This document shows, piece after piece, positions 28,253 through 37,196 of a stretch of DNA of 64,000 bases. The position numbers and the translations under genes are program-made. The DNA is taken from contig NZ_CP096040.1 of NCBI RefSeq assembly GCF_023935105.1, positions 3,286,001 through 3,350,000 on the forward strand, read 5' to 3'. The notes beneath the pieces are model-generated. The model ran no database searches, had not been told where the DNA came from, and was given only the letters and a program-made list of their open reading frames with translations. This DNA comes from Caulobacter segnis (GTDB lineage: Bacteria > Pseudomonadota > Alphaproteobacteria > Caulobacterales > Caulobacteraceae). How positions within the stretch are numbered: position 1 is the first letter of the stretch; each line of letters opens with the position of its first letter.

Positions 28253-29095
28253 TCAATGAACCTCGACCGGCAGGTCGATGTCGCAGACCGAGAAGTCAGC
28301 GCCCTTCAAGGCCCGCAAGCGCTTGGTTTCGGCCGCGAACCAGGCCCCTTTCGGGTCGATCACCCGCACCTTGGGCCGTTCACTTTCGGGAATATCGCTC
28401 AGCAAACGGACCTTGGTCATCAAATCCTGCGGCGCGGGCGCGGGCTCGCCGGTCTTGATGGCGCGGACGGCGTCGAGACCGCTGATCACCCGGCCGAAGG
28501 CCGTATAACGCTTGTCCAGCGACGGATAGGGCTGACGCATGAGGAAGAACTGGCTGTTGGCCGAGTTGTTGTCCTCGTCGCGGGCCATGCCGACCACGCC
28601 GGGGCAATAGGTTCCCCAGGCGGCGACCTTCTTGTCGCTGGTCATGTCGCTCCAACTCCAGGCCTGGCTGACGACCGGCAGCGATTTGACATAGCCGACC
28701 TCCAGGCCGGCTGGCGCGGCCATCGCCACGAAGCCGGTGTCCGCCGCGCGGCGGAACGTGAACTCGGCCTTGAGATTGGGCAGTTCGGTCCCGCCCTCCC
28801 CTGTATTGGTCGGATCCCCCGTCTGGGCCATGAACTTGTCGATGACCCGGAAGAAGGTGCGACCATCATAGACACCGCTCCGGGTCAGCGCCTGCAGGCG
28901 CGAGACGTGGTTCGGCGCGACGTCCGGAACAAGCTCGACTAGAACCCGCCCCTTGTTGGTGTCGATCACCATCACCGTCTCGGGCGCGGGTGTCCGCCAG
29001 TCCGCTTCCGTCGGCTTGGCCGTCGCCGCCGCGAAGGCCGAACCGGACAAGGCCGCGAGGCAGAGCCCCGCCAACAGCGCGCGAGAACGGATCAT
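28253..29095 (-). CDS. Secreted cyclophilin-type peptidyl-prolyl isomerase
   Basis: Periplasmic cyclophilin of 280 residues with a signal peptide (ALLAGLCLAALSGSAFA). The core motifs TFFRVIDKFMAQTGD, GGTELPNLKAEF and NSANSQFFLMRQ are intact, and YTAFGRV has Phe in place of Trp. An insert of about 45 residues (about 120-165) lies between the two halves of the domain, and a C-terminal extension of about 65 residues contains a lone Cys. Its close paralogue lies immediately upstream, one base away, so both arose by tandem duplication and are co-transcribed. Confidence 0.92.
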   Translation of the reverse strand: MIRSRALLAGLCLAALSGSAFAAATAKPTEADWRTPAPETVMVIDTNKGRVLVELVPDVAPNHVSRLQALTRSGVYDGRTFFRVIDKFMAQTGDPTNTGEGGTELPNLKAEFTFRRAADTGFVAMAAPAGLEVGYVKSLPVVSQAWSWSDMTSDKKVAAWGTYCPGVVGMARDEDNNSANSQFFLMRQPYPSLDKRYTAFGRVISGLDAVRAIKTGEPAPAPQDLMTKVRLLSDIPESERPKVRVIDPKGAWFAAETKRLRALKGADFSVCDIDLPVEVH

Positions 29096-29096
29096 G

Positions 29097-29930
29097 TCAT
29101 TTCACCTGAACGGGCACATCCACATCGCAATTGGTGAAACTACCGCCCAGCTCGCCCTGGCGCTTGGCGACCAGCGCCTTGAAGGCGGCCGAGCCGGTGT
29201 TCATCACCTGGATGGTCGGGCGCTTGTCGGCCGGCAGATCGGCCAGCAGCTTGACGCTGATCATCTTGTCCTGCGGATCTGGAACGGGTTCGCCGGTCTT
29301 GATGTTGCGCACGACGTCGACGCCCTGCAGCACGCGCCCAAAGGCGGTGTAGGTCTTGTCCAGCGAGGCGTTGGTCTGGCGCATGAAGAAGAACTGGCTG
29401 TTGGCGCTGTCGGGATCGCCAGCGCGGGCCATGCCCAGCACACCCGGACAGAAGTTGCCCCAGGTGGCGACCTTGCGGTCGGCCGTCATCACCGCGAGCG
29501 CCGAATTTTGGCTGGTCACCGGCAGGACGCCTACCCAGCCGGACTCGTTGCTTCCGACCTTGAAGCCCTGGGCCAGCGGCAGGTCCGCGCCGCGGCGGAA
29601 GGTGAACTCGGCGGTCAGGTTGGGCTGGTCCGAACCGCCCATGCCGGTGTTCTGCGGATCGCCCGTCTGGGCCATGAAATCGCTGATCACCCGGAAGAAG
29701 GTCAGGCCGTCGTAGAAGCCGCTCTTCACCAGCCCGCGCACGCGTTCGACATGGTTCGGCGCGACCTGCGGATAGAGCTCGGCGATAATCCGGCCCTTGT
29801 TGGTCTCCACGACGATGACGTTATTCGGGTCAGGGGTGCGCCAGTCGGAGACACTCTGGGCCGAGGCCGCCCCAAAGGAGGTCGCAGCGGCGGCGAGCGC
29901 CAGCGCGGCGGCGGTCATGGCGAGCTTCAT
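29097..29930 (-). CDS. Secreted cyclophilin-type peptidyl-prolyl isomerase
   Basis: Paralogue of the downstream secreted cyclophilin, with the same layout: signal peptide (AAALALAAAATSFGAASA), core LTFFRVISDFMAQTGD, GGSDQPNLTAEF, NSQFFFMRQ, the same central insert, and a C-terminal extension ending FTNCDVDVPVQVK (compare SVCDIDLPVEV in its neighbour). I start at the ATG at 29930 (MKLAMTAAA), 277 residues; the frame is open to 29990 but the signal peptide begins here. It probably folds envelope proteins. It is the first of the three-gene cyclophilin array. Confidence 0.92.
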   Translation of the reverse strand: MKLAMTAAALALAAAATSFGAASAQSVSDWRTPDPNNVIVVETNKGRIIAELYPQVAPNHVERVRGLVKSGFYDGLTFFRVISDFMAQTGDPQNTGMGGSDQPNLTAEFTFRRGADLPLAQGFKVGSNESGWVGVLPVTSQNSALAVMTADRKVATWGNFCPGVLGMARAGDPDSANSQFFFMRQTNASLDKTYTAFGRVLQGVDVVRNIKTGEPVPDPQDKMISVKLLADLPADKRPTIQVMNTGSAAFKALVAKRQGELGGSFTNCDVDVPVQVK

Positions 29931-30047
29931 CGAATACCCCGAACAGAATAGGTCGCGGCCGGGCGTAGAACGACACGGCCTCCCCGACAAGTGCGGTGGC
30001 TGTTGAAGCGCAGGATTTCGGCCGGATCGGGGCGGAGCCCGCGCGCC

Positions 30048-30398
30048 CTACGCGTGGGCCGGCCGCCAGTGCGGATAGGTGACATAGGCGGTCGTCGCGC
30101 CCTCTTCGTGAGCACGAATGGTCACCGCCTCTCCCTTGGGCATGTAGATGATCTCGCCAGGCCCGGCGGTGACCGTCCCCGCGTCGGACGAAACCGAGAT
30201 CCGCCCTTCGAGCACGATCATGACGTCGTCGACGGCCATCGTCTCGGCGAGCGTCTGCCCCGGTCCATACCGTCCATAGCCGATGGTGACCGGTCCGCCA
30301 TGCCGCTCATCGACAACATTGCCCACGAAGACGTCGGCGTCTTGTCCGGGTGAACGCTCCAGCGACGTCTCCGCGATCGAGAACTTGCCGACCTTCAT
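30048..30398 (-). CDS. Cupin-domain protein (EutQ-like)
   Basis: Small beta-barrel protein of about 116 residues. The cupin 1 region reads VTIGYGRYGPGQTLAETMAVDDVMIVLEG and the second motif PGEIIYMPKGEAVTI. The usual metal-binding His residues of cupin motif 1 are mostly missing (an Ala-Glu-Thr stretch instead), as in EutQ-type cupins. No eut genes are nearby, so ethanolamine metabolism is not supported. A GTG three bases upstream is an alternative start. Function unknown. Confidence 0.78.
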   Translation of the reverse strand: MKVGKFSIAETSLERSPGQDADVFVGNVVDERHGGPVTIGYGRYGPGQTLAETMAVDDVMIVLEGRISVSSDAGTVTAGPGEIIYMPKGEAVTIRAHEEGATTAYVTYPHWRPAHA

Positions 30399-30464
30399 CA
30401 CCCTGCTCCATGGGCCGCGAGGTGCGAGGAGTACGGTTGGTCGGCGAGGAAGTTCCCGATGGGG

Positions 30465-30956
30465 TCAGCGCTTGCCGACCTTGGCCAGCAATTGCTCGGC
30501 GACGCCGCTTGGCACGAACTTGGAGATATCGCCGCCCAGGGCCGCGATCTCCTTGACCAGACGCGAGGCGATCGCCTGGTGGCGCGGATCGGCCATCAGA
30601 AAGACGGTCTCGATCTCGCGATCCAGCTGCTGGTTCATCGCCGTCATCTGGAATTCGTATTCGAAGTCGGCCACGGCCCTCAGGCCGCGCACGATCATCT
30701 GGGCGTTCACGTCCCGGGCGAAGTGCATCAGCAGGCTCTCGAACGGCCGGACCTCGATCTCGGCGATCTTGGTCAGGTGCGCCGTCTCGCGCTGCAGGAT
30801 CGCGACCCGTTCGTCCAAGGAGAACAGCGGCCCCTTGCCCGTATTCACCGCCACGCCGATCACCAGCTTGTCGACCAGCTTCACGGCCCGCCCGATGATG
30901 TCGAGGTGACCATTGGTGACCGGATCGAAGGTCCCCGGATAAAGCCCGACCCGCAT
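30465..30956 (-). CDS. coaD: Phosphopantetheine adenylyltransferase
   Basis: CoaD transfers AMP from ATP to 4'-phosphopantetheine in coenzyme A synthesis. The 163-residue protein has the nucleotidyltransferase motif YPGTFDPVTNGHLDII (including the TxGH-type His), LVIGVAVN, MIVRGLRAVADFEYEFQM, and the second motif SSRLVKEIAALGGD in the form ASRLVKEIA. Length is exactly typical. It lies 29 bases downstream of gyrA and may be co-transcribed with it. Confidence 0.96.
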   Translation of the reverse strand: MRVGLYPGTFDPVTNGHLDIIGRAVKLVDKLVIGVAVNTGKGPLFSLDERVAILQRETAHLTKIAEIEVRPFESLLMHFARDVNAQMIVRGLRAVADFEYEFQMTAMNQQLDREIETVFLMADPRHQAIASRLVKEIAALGGDISKFVPSGVAEQLLAKVGKR

Positions 30957-30985
30957 GCAACCCCCTGCTCTAAGGGTTCGAGGGG

Positions 30986-33742
30986 TTACAGGGTCTCTTC
31001 CGCCCCATTGTCCTCGCCCTGGTTGTCGTCTCCGCCGGAATCGGCGAGGCGCTCGACGCTGACGACGTGTTCGTCCTGCGCGGTGCGGAAGATGGTTACG
31101 CCCTGAGTATTCCGCGCTGCAACACGAATTTGCGAGACGGGCACCCGGATGAGCTGACCTTGATCCGTCACCAGCAGGATTTGGTCGCTTTCCTCGATGG
31201 GGAACGAGCCGACCAAACGCCCGCCGCGCTTGCTGAGATCTTGAGCGGCCAGGCCCTGACCGCCACGGCCCGTGCGGCGGAAATCGTAGGCGCTGGTGCG
31301 CTTGCCGAAGCCTTCCGACGACACAGTCAGCAGGATTTCCTCGGCCGCGCCGAGCTCGGCGATGCGTTCCGGCGTCAGAGTGGTTTCGTCGCCGTCCTCA
31401 TCGCCCTCCTCCACGGCGGCGGGGGCGTCGTCGCCCTCCTCGCCGGCAGCGCGCAGCATGGCGCGCTGGTGCTTGAGGTAGGCGGCGCGTTCGGCCGGGG
31501 TGGCGTCGACGCTGCGCAGCACGGCCATCGAGATGACGGTGTCCCCGCCCGCCAGCTTCACGCCGCGCACGCCGGTCGAGTCACGGCTGGCGAACACGCG
31601 CACCTCGTCGACCGAGAAGCGGATGCAGCGGCCGGCGGCCGTGGTCAGCAGGACATCCTGATCGGCGTTGCAGACCGACACGCCGACGATGCCGTCGCCT
31701 TCGTCCAGCTTCATGGCGATCTTGCCGTTGCGGCGGACGTCAACGAAGTCGCTGAGCTTGTTGCGACGCACGCTGCCCGAGCGAGTGGCGAACATCACGT
31801 CCAGACCGCCCCAGGTCGCCTCGTCCTCCGGCAGGGCCAGGATCGAGGTGATGGTTTCGCCGGGCTCGATCGGCAGCAGGTTGACGAACGCCTTGCCGCG
31901 CGAATTGGCGACGCCCTGCGGCAGGCGCCACACCTTCATCTTGTAGACCTTGCCGCCCGAGGTGAAGAACAGCAGCGGGGCGTGGGTCGAGGCCGAGAAC
32001 ACGCGGGTGACCGCGTCCTCGGTCTTGGTCGCCATGCCCGACTTGCCTTTGCCGCCCCGGTGCTGGGTGCGGTAGTTGGCCAGCGGGGTGCGCTTGACGT
32101 AGCCGCCCATGGTGACGGTGATGACCATGTCCTCGCGGACGATCAGGTCCTCGTCTTCCATGTCGGCGTCGCCGTCGACGATCTGGCAGCGGCGCGGGAT
32201 GGCGAACTTCTCGCGGACCTCGACCAACTCCTCGCGGACCACGGCCATGATGTTGGCGCGGTCTGACAGCAGCTCCAGATAGCCACGGATGGCGTCGGCC
32301 AGGGCGGCGGCCTCGTTGCCGATCTCGTCGCGGCCCAGGCCGGTCAGGCGCGACAGGGTCAGGGCCAGGATGGCGCGGGCCTGCTCGTCGGTCAGGCGGA
32401 TCAGGCCGCCCGCTTCCTGGATCGTGCGCGGGTCGGCGATCAGCTCGACCAGCGGCAGCATGTCGCCGGCGGGCCAGGACTTGGCCACCAGGCGCTCGCG
32501 GGCCTCGGTCGGATCCTTGGACGAGCGGATGATGTGGATGAACTCGTCGATATTGGCGACGGCGATGGTCAGGCCGACCAGCACGTGCCCCCGATCGCGG
32601 GCCTTGCCGAGCTCGAACTTGGTCCGACGGACGACGACTTCCTCGCGGAACTCGACGAACAGCTGGATCAGCTGGTGCAGGCCCATCTGCTCGGGTCGCC
32701 CACGATTCAGGGCCAGCATGTTGACGCCGAACGAGGTCTGCAGCGCCGTGAAGCGGTACAGCTGGTTCAGGATCACCTCGCCCGAGGCGTCACGCTTCAG
32801 CTCGACCACGATCCGCATGCCGTCGCGGTTGGACTCGTCGCGAATGTCGGCGATGCCCTCGATCTTCTTATCGCGGACCAGTTCGGCGATGTACTCGACC
32901 AGATTGGCCTTGTTCACCTGATACGGGATCTCGGTGATGATGATGGCTTCGCGGCCGGCGCGCAGCTCCTCGACGCTGGCCACGCCGCGCATGATCACCG
33001 AGCCGCGACCGGTCAGCAGCGCCTGGCGCGGACCCGCGCGGCCGATGATCTCGCCGCCCGTGGGGAAGTCGGGGCCGGGCACCAAGTCCAGCAACTGGTC
33101 GGTGGTGACGTCCGGCTGATCGATCAGCAGCAGGCAGGCGTCGATCACTTCGCCCAGATTATGCGGCGGGATGTTCGTGGCCATGCCGACGGCGATGCCG
33201 CCCGCGCCGTTGACCAGCAGGTTCGGGATCCGCGACGGCAGGACGGTCGGTTCCTGCTCCTTGCCGTCGTAGTTGTCGGCGAAGTCGACCGTGTCCTTGT
33301 CCAGGTCGGCCAGCAGCGACATGGCCGGCGGGGCCATGCGGCATTCCGTGTAGCGCATGGCCGCGGGCATATCGCCATCGACCGAACCAAAGTTGCCCTG
33401 GCCGTCGATCAGCACAAGGCCCATCGAGAACGACTGGGTCATGCGGACCAGGGTGAAGTAGATCGAGGCGTCGCCGTGCGGGTGATACTTACCCATCACG
33501 TCGCCGACCACGCGGGCCGACTTGACGTAGGGACGCTCGGGCGTCTGCCCCTGCTCGTGCATCGAGAACAGAACTCGACGGTGCACGGGCTTCAGGCCGT
33601 CGCGCGCGTCCGGCAGGGCGCGGCTGACGATCACGCTCATAGCGTAGTCGAGATAGGAGCGGCGGAGCTCGTCCTCGATATTGATCGGGGCGACATCCCC
33701 GCGCGGACCGTCAGCGGGGATCGTGGTGTGTTCGTCGCTCAA
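30986..33742 (-). CDS. gyrA: DNA gyrase subunit A with atypical quinolone pocket
   Basis: Type II topoisomerase A subunit, 918 residues. The catalytic Tyr131 lies in [10 protein letters not shown]. The breakage-reunion domain fills the first ~530 residues, and the C-terminal beta-pinwheel carries the GyrA box-like RGGKGKSG. The helix that binds quinolones reads [17 protein letters not shown]: the residue matching E. coli Ser83 is Ala92, and that matching Asp87 is Phe96. An acidic insert ([19 protein letters not shown]) interrupts the pinwheel. The start appears to be TTG at 33742. GyrB is not in the window. Confidence 0.97.
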   Translation of the reverse strand: MSDEHTTIPADGPRGDVAPINIEDELRRSYLDYAMSVIVSRALPDARDGLKPVHRRVLFSMHEQGQTPERPYVKSARVVGDVMGKYHPHGDASIYFTLVRMTQSFSMGLVLIDGQGNFGSVDGDMPAAMRYTECRMAPPAMSLLADLDKDTVDFADNYDGKEQEPTVLPSRIPNLLVNGAGGIAVGMATNIPPHNLGEVIDACLLLIDQPDVTTDQLLDLVPGPDFPTGGEIIGRAGPRQALLTGRGSVIMRGVASVEELRAGREAIIITEIPYQVNKANLVEYIAELVRDKKIEGIADIRDESNRDGMRIVVELKRDASGEVILNQLYRFTALQTSFGVNMLALNRGRPEQMGLHQLIQLFVEFREEVVVRRTKFELGKARDRGHVLVGLTIAVANIDEFIHIIRSSKDPTEARERLVAKSWPAGDMLPLVELIADPRTIQEAGGLIRLTDEQARAILALTLSRLTGLGRDEIGNEAAALADAIRGYLELLSDRANIMAVVREELVEVREKFAIPRRCQIVDGDADMEDEDLIVREDMVITVTMGGYVKRTPLANYRTQHRGGKGKSGMATKTEDAVTRVFSASTHAPLLFFTSGGKVYKMKVWRLPQGVANSRGKAFVNLLPIEPGETITSILALPEDEATWGGLDVMFATRSGSVRRNKLSDFVDVRRNGKIAMKLDEGDGIVGVSVCNADQDVLLTTAAGRCIRFSVDEVRVFASRDSTGVRGVKLAGGDTVISMAVLRSVDATPAERAAYLKHQRAMLRAAGEEGDDAPAAVEEGDEDGDETTLTPERIAELGAAEEILLTVSSEGFGKRTSAYDFRRTGRGGQGLAAQDLSKRGGRLVGSFPIEESDQILLVTDQGQLIRVPVSQIRVAARNTQGVTIFRTAQDEHVVSVERLADSGGDDNQGEDNGAEETL

Positions 33743-33867
33743 GGGGATTTTTCGCCGTCAGAATCGGACACGGAACAGTCTGAAACTGTTAGCATTGGGA
33801 TGTGGAAGGCGCCACCTTTCCAGCCGCTTCATCCCCTGCTGTTCGCTTGAATCCGAAGGAAAAACGC

Positions 33868-34392
33868 ATGATCCGCCTTCCCGCAGCCACCGGTGTCGCC
33901 CTCGCGACGCTGATCGCCGCCTCCCCCGTGCTGGCTCAGACCACCGCGACTGCCGTGGTCAAGACCGGCGACGGCAAGGACGCCGGCGTCGTCACCCTGA
34001 CCGAGGCCCCGCACGGCGTGCTGCTCAAGCTTGAGCTCAAGGGCCTGACGCCGGGCTGGCATGCCGTTCACTTCCACGAAAAGGGCGACTGCGGCGCGCC
34101 GGACTTCAAGTCGGCCGGGGCCCACGTCCATACCACCGCCCAGGTGACCCACGGCCTGCTGAATCCGGCCGCCAACGACAGCGGCGATCTGCCCAACGTC
34201 TTCGCCGGCGCCGACGGCTCGGCCACGGCCGAGGCCTATTCGACCCTGGTGTCGCTGAAGGGCGCGGGCGGCCGCCCGGCCCTGCTCGACGCCGACGGCA
34301 GCTCGATCGTCGTCCACGCCAACCCCGACGACCACACCAGCCAGCCGATCGGCGGCGCCGGCGCGCGCGCCGCTTGCGGCGTGTTCAAGTAA
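33868..34392 (+). CDS. sodC: Periplasmic Cu,Zn superoxide dismutase
   Basis: SodC converts superoxide to peroxide and oxygen in the periplasm. It is 174 residues from the ATG at 33868, which has an AAGGA ribosome site; the open frame back to 33802 lacks one. A signal peptide precedes the mature protein (LATLIAASPVLA). Metal ligands are in HAVHFHEKGDC and GAHVHTTAQVTHG, with NDSGDLPN, the C-terminal SSIVVHANPDDH, and the conserved second Cys in RAACGVFK forming the disulfide. It is divergent from gyrA and followed by a hairpin. Confidence 0.95.
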   Translation: MIRLPAATGVALATLIAASPVLAQTTATAVVKTGDGKDAGVVTLTEAPHGVLLKLELKGLTPGWHAVHFHEKGDCGAPDFKSAGAHVHTTAQVTHGLLNPAANDSGDLPNVFAGADGSATAEAYSTLVSLKGAGGRPALLDADGSSIVVHANPDDHTSQPIGGAGARAACGVFK

Positions 34393-34402
34393 GCCCCTAC
34401 CC

Positions 34403-34430
34403 TCCCGCCACGATTCATCTCGTGGCGGGA
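34403..34430 (+). terminator. Hairpin after sodC that also covers the next ribosome site
   Basis: A perfect 11-bp stem (TCCCGCCACGA with its complement, six-base loop) starts ten bases after the sodC stop. No T tract follows. Its right arm ends in GGCGGGA, part of the Shine-Dalgarno region for the lipoprotein gene at 34437, so it could act as terminator, as translation control, or both. Confidence 0.7.
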
Positions 34431-34436
34431 GATCCC

Positions 34437-34925
34437 ATGCGTATCTGGCGACTGTCGCTCATCATGCTCGCCCTGGCCGCGACGGCCGCCTGCAACAACA
34501 GGGGCGACAAGGACACGGCGAAGGCTTCCAAGCCGCCAGCGGCCTCCGCAACGCCGGCGACGGAACTGGTGTCGCTGGCCTGGCGGCCGGCGAACGCCGA
34601 TCAGAATCTCCAGGCTTTCGAGCTTCAGCTGGCCGGCGCGGAGGTCATCGCCATCTGCCGTACGCCGCCGGGCTGGGATCTCAAGGCCGCGCGCGGACGG
34701 ATAAAAGGCTTCGCCACGGTCGGCGCGGCGTTCATCAGCGTCGACGACTTGGAAGACCTGGACGGCCTCTTCCTGATCCGCCACCACCCCGGCGAGGCGT
34801 TCGGCGTGAGCGGCAAGCTGGTGACGGGCGCCTATACCGGCGAAGCCGGCCAGACGGAGAGCCAGGCGGCCCCGGCGCTGCTGAGCGGCAGACCGGCGGA
34901 ACAGTGCCCGCCAGCCAAGGGCTAA
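34437..34925 (+). CDS. Small putative lipoprotein
   Basis: Unrecognised 162-residue protein. The N-terminus MRIWRLSLIMLALAATAACNN is a lipoprotein-type signal with Cys19, although position -3 is Thr instead of the preferred Leu, so lipidation is probable and not certain. A low-complexity Lys/Ala/Pro linker follows, then a small globular domain with Cys residues in VIAICRTPPGWDLKAARGR and near the C-terminus. The ribosome site GGGAG lies in a hairpin shared with the sodC end. The TAA stop interlocks with the stop of the convergent EamA gene. Confidence 0.75.
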   Translation: MRIWRLSLIMLALAATAACNNRGDKDTAKASKPPAASATPATELVSLAWRPANADQNLQAFELQLAGAEVIAICRTPPGWDLKAARGRIKGFATVGAAFISVDDLEDLDGLFLIRHHPGEAFGVSGKLVTGAYTGEAGQTESQAAPALLSGRPAEQCPPAKG

Positions 34926-35827
34926 GCCGCCTCCGTCAACGCCTCCGTGGCCTTGCCGCGCTTCTCGGTCAGGGCCACCAGGGCCACGCCGACCATGGTC
35001 GCGCCGCCGCCGATCAGCAGTTGCGGCGTCAGGCGGTCGCCCAGGAACAGGATCCCGATCGAGCAGGACACCAGCGGCGTCAGCAGGAAATAGGGCGTCA
35101 CGCGCCCAGCTTCGCGACGTTGGACCAGCCAGAATAGCAACGCGCTGGCGCCGATGGTCGAGACCACGCCGGCGAACAGCACCGCAGCCCAGGCGATCGG
35201 CGGCGCGGCCTGGGCCTTGGCGACCTGACCGGTCTCGAACACGAACGACATGGCCAGCAGCGTCGGCGCGGCGACCAGGGCGGTCATGCCCTGCATCTTC
35301 AGCGGCTTGATGCCTGGCGTCTTGCGCACTAGCACCGTGGCCACGGCCCAGCAGGCGCCAGCGAAGACCATCAGCGCGATCGCCGGAAGGTCGCGGGACG
35401 CATGCGGATCCAGGCTCATCCAGGCCACGCCGACGAAGGCGATCACCAGGCCGATCACCGCCGGCGGCCGCATGGTCTCGCCCAGCATCCGCCAGGCGAA
35501 GATGGCGGTGAACGGGATCCACAGCTGGCTGGCCACGACCAGCGGACTCAGGGCGTCGGCCATGCTGAACGCCAGATAGATCATGCCGAAGTGGATCGGC
35601 CCAGTCAGCAGCACGATCAACAGCAGCTTCCGGGGCTCGGGGAACGGCGGCTTGACGAACGGGATCAGGAAGATCAGCGCCGCGGTGAACCGCAGGCCGC
35701 CCATCAGCATCGGCGGCAGATAGGCGGTGGCGATCTTGGCGGCGACGTTGTTGAGCCCCCAGGTCAGGATGATCGCCAGGATGGCGAGATATTCCACGAC
35801 CGTGAGCGGAGACGACTTGCCGGACAT
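34922..35827 (-). CDS. EamA/DMT-family transporter
   Basis: Inner-membrane permease of the drug/metabolite transporter superfamily, 301 residues with ten predicted helices in two EamA repeats. The first half begins LAILAIILTWGLNNVAAKIA with GGLRFTAALIFLIPFV, and the second ends VSCSIGILFLGDRLTPQLLIGGGATMVGVALVAL. Substrate is unknown, possibly amino acids or metabolites. I take the ATG at 35827; the frame upstream runs into bioA. It lies 32 bases downstream of bioA on the same strand and may be co-transcribed, so biotin or a precursor cannot be excluded. Confidence 0.88.
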   Translation of the reverse strand: MSGKSSPLTVVEYLAILAIILTWGLNNVAAKIATAYLPPMLMGGLRFTAALIFLIPFVKPPFPEPRKLLLIVLLTGPIHFGMIYLAFSMADALSPLVVASQLWIPFTAIFAWRMLGETMRPPAVIGLVIAFVGVAWMSLDPHASRDLPAIALMVFAGACWAVATVLVRKTPGIKPLKMQGMTALVAAPTLLAMSFVFETGQVAKAQAAPPIAWAAVLFAGVVSTIGASALLFWLVQRREAGRVTPYFLLTPLVSCSIGILFLGDRLTPQLLIGGGATMVGVALVALTEKRGKATEALTEAA

Positions 35828-35859
35828 GGCCGTGCTTGGACCAGACGCGCCCCCTCGGG

Positions 35860-37122
35860 TCAACCGACGCCGACCACCTCGCGGACAGCCGCCGTCAACA
35901 GGTCGAGATCCGCGTCCGACGTGCTGAAGGCCGGCGTCAGATAGACCAGCTTGCCCATAGGCCGGATCCAGGCGCCCAGCTCGGCGAACCGCGCGCAGAG
36001 ATCGCCCACGGCCACCGGGGCGTCGAACTCGACAACGCCGATCGCGCCCAGCGTGCGGACATCGACCACGCCCCGACCCGTCCGGCACGGCGCCAGCCCC
36101 TGGGCCAGCGCCGCCGACACCCGCGCCACGTTCGCCGCCCAGGTCCCATCCTCGAACAGGTCAAGCGAGGCGTTGGCCGCCGCGCAGGCCAGCGGATTGG
36201 CCATGTAGGTCGGCCCGTGCATCAGCGCCGCGCCCGGATCGTCGGACCAGAAGGCCTCGAACACCTTGCGCGAGGCCACCGCCGCCGACAGCGGCAGGGT
36301 CCCACCGGTCAGGGCCTTGGATAGCGTGACGATGTCGGGCTCGATCCCCGCCGCCTGCATGGCGAACAGTGTGCCGGTACGGCCAAACCCCGTGAAGATC
36401 TCGTCGAAGATCAGCAGCACGCCGTGCTTGTCGGCCAGGCGGCGCAGGGTCCGCAGCACCTCAGGCGCATGCAGCAGCATGCCGCCCGCGCCCTGGACCA
36501 GCGGCTCGATGAGGATCGCTGCGATCTCGTGGCCGCGTTCGGCCAGCAGCGCGTCCAGCGCCGCCTCGCTCACCGCATCGCGCGGCAGGTCGGCGATCAC
36601 CTGGGCGGGCATGACGCCGGCGAACAGGCTGTGCATGCCCTCCTCCGGATCGCAGACCGTCATCGTCGCCAGGGTGTCGCCGTGATAGCCGCCCCGAAAA
36701 GCCAGAAATTTGGTGCGTCCGCGCACACCCCGATTGATCTGGAACTGAAGGGCCATCTTCATGGCGATCTCGACCGAGACCGAGCCGCTCTCGGCGAAGA
36801 AGACGTGGTCCAGGTCGCCGGGCAGCGCCTTGGCCAGCCGCGCCGCCAGCCGATAGGCCGGCTCGTGCGCCAGGCCGCCGAACATCACGTGCGGCATGCG
36901 GTCGATCTGCTCGCGCAGCGCCTGGGCGATATGGGGATGATTGTAACCGTGGCAGGCCGTCCACCACGAGGCCAGGCCGTCCACCAGTTCGCGCCCGTCG
37001 GCCAGCACCAGCCTCGAGCCCCGTGTCGCCACCACCGGCAGCGGCGGCCGCGCGGTCTTCATCTGGCAGTACGGCCGCCAGACGTTGGACGACCCTTGCG
37101 TCAACCAATCAGGATCGGACAT
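35860..37122 (-). CDS. bioA: Adenosylmethionine-8-amino-7-oxononanoate aminotransferase
   Basis: PLP enzyme converting KAPA to DAPA, using SAM as amino donor, in biotin synthesis. The 420-residue product from ATG 37122 (MSDPDWLTQGSSNVWRPYCQM) has the BioA-specific WWTACHGYNHP, GGYHGDTLATM, FDEIFTGFGRTG, and the PLP lysine in TLSKALTGG. The HGPTYMANPLACAAA stretch follows. It is divergent from bioF across 74 bases, so the biotin genes are split into two transcripts. Confidence 0.95.
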   Translation of the reverse strand: MSDPDWLTQGSSNVWRPYCQMKTARPPLPVVATRGSRLVLADGRELVDGLASWWTACHGYNHPHIAQALREQIDRMPHVMFGGLAHEPAYRLAARLAKALPGDLDHVFFAESGSVSVEIAMKMALQFQINRGVRGRTKFLAFRGGYHGDTLATMTVCDPEEGMHSLFAGVMPAQVIADLPRDAVSEAALDALLAERGHEIAAILIEPLVQGAGGMLLHAPEVLRTLRRLADKHGVLLIFDEIFTGFGRTGTLFAMQAAGIEPDIVTLSKALTGGTLPLSAAVASRKVFEAFWSDDPGAALMHGPTYMANPLACAAANASLDLFEDGTWAANVARVSAALAQGLAPCRTGRGVVDVRTLGAIGVVEFDAPVAVGDLCARFAELGAWIRPMGKLVYLTPAFSTSDADLDLLTAAVREVVGVG

Positions 37123-37196
37123 CGCGGCGCTTTCCGTTTGCGGACTCGGGGCGCCTTGCCTATTCCCGCCCACCAGCCACGGCAAAGGGAAACGAC

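Noticed and set aside
37123..37196. BirA or BioR operator between bioA and bioF
   Set aside because: No TTATMKATAA palindrome or similar symmetric site is present in the 74 bases.
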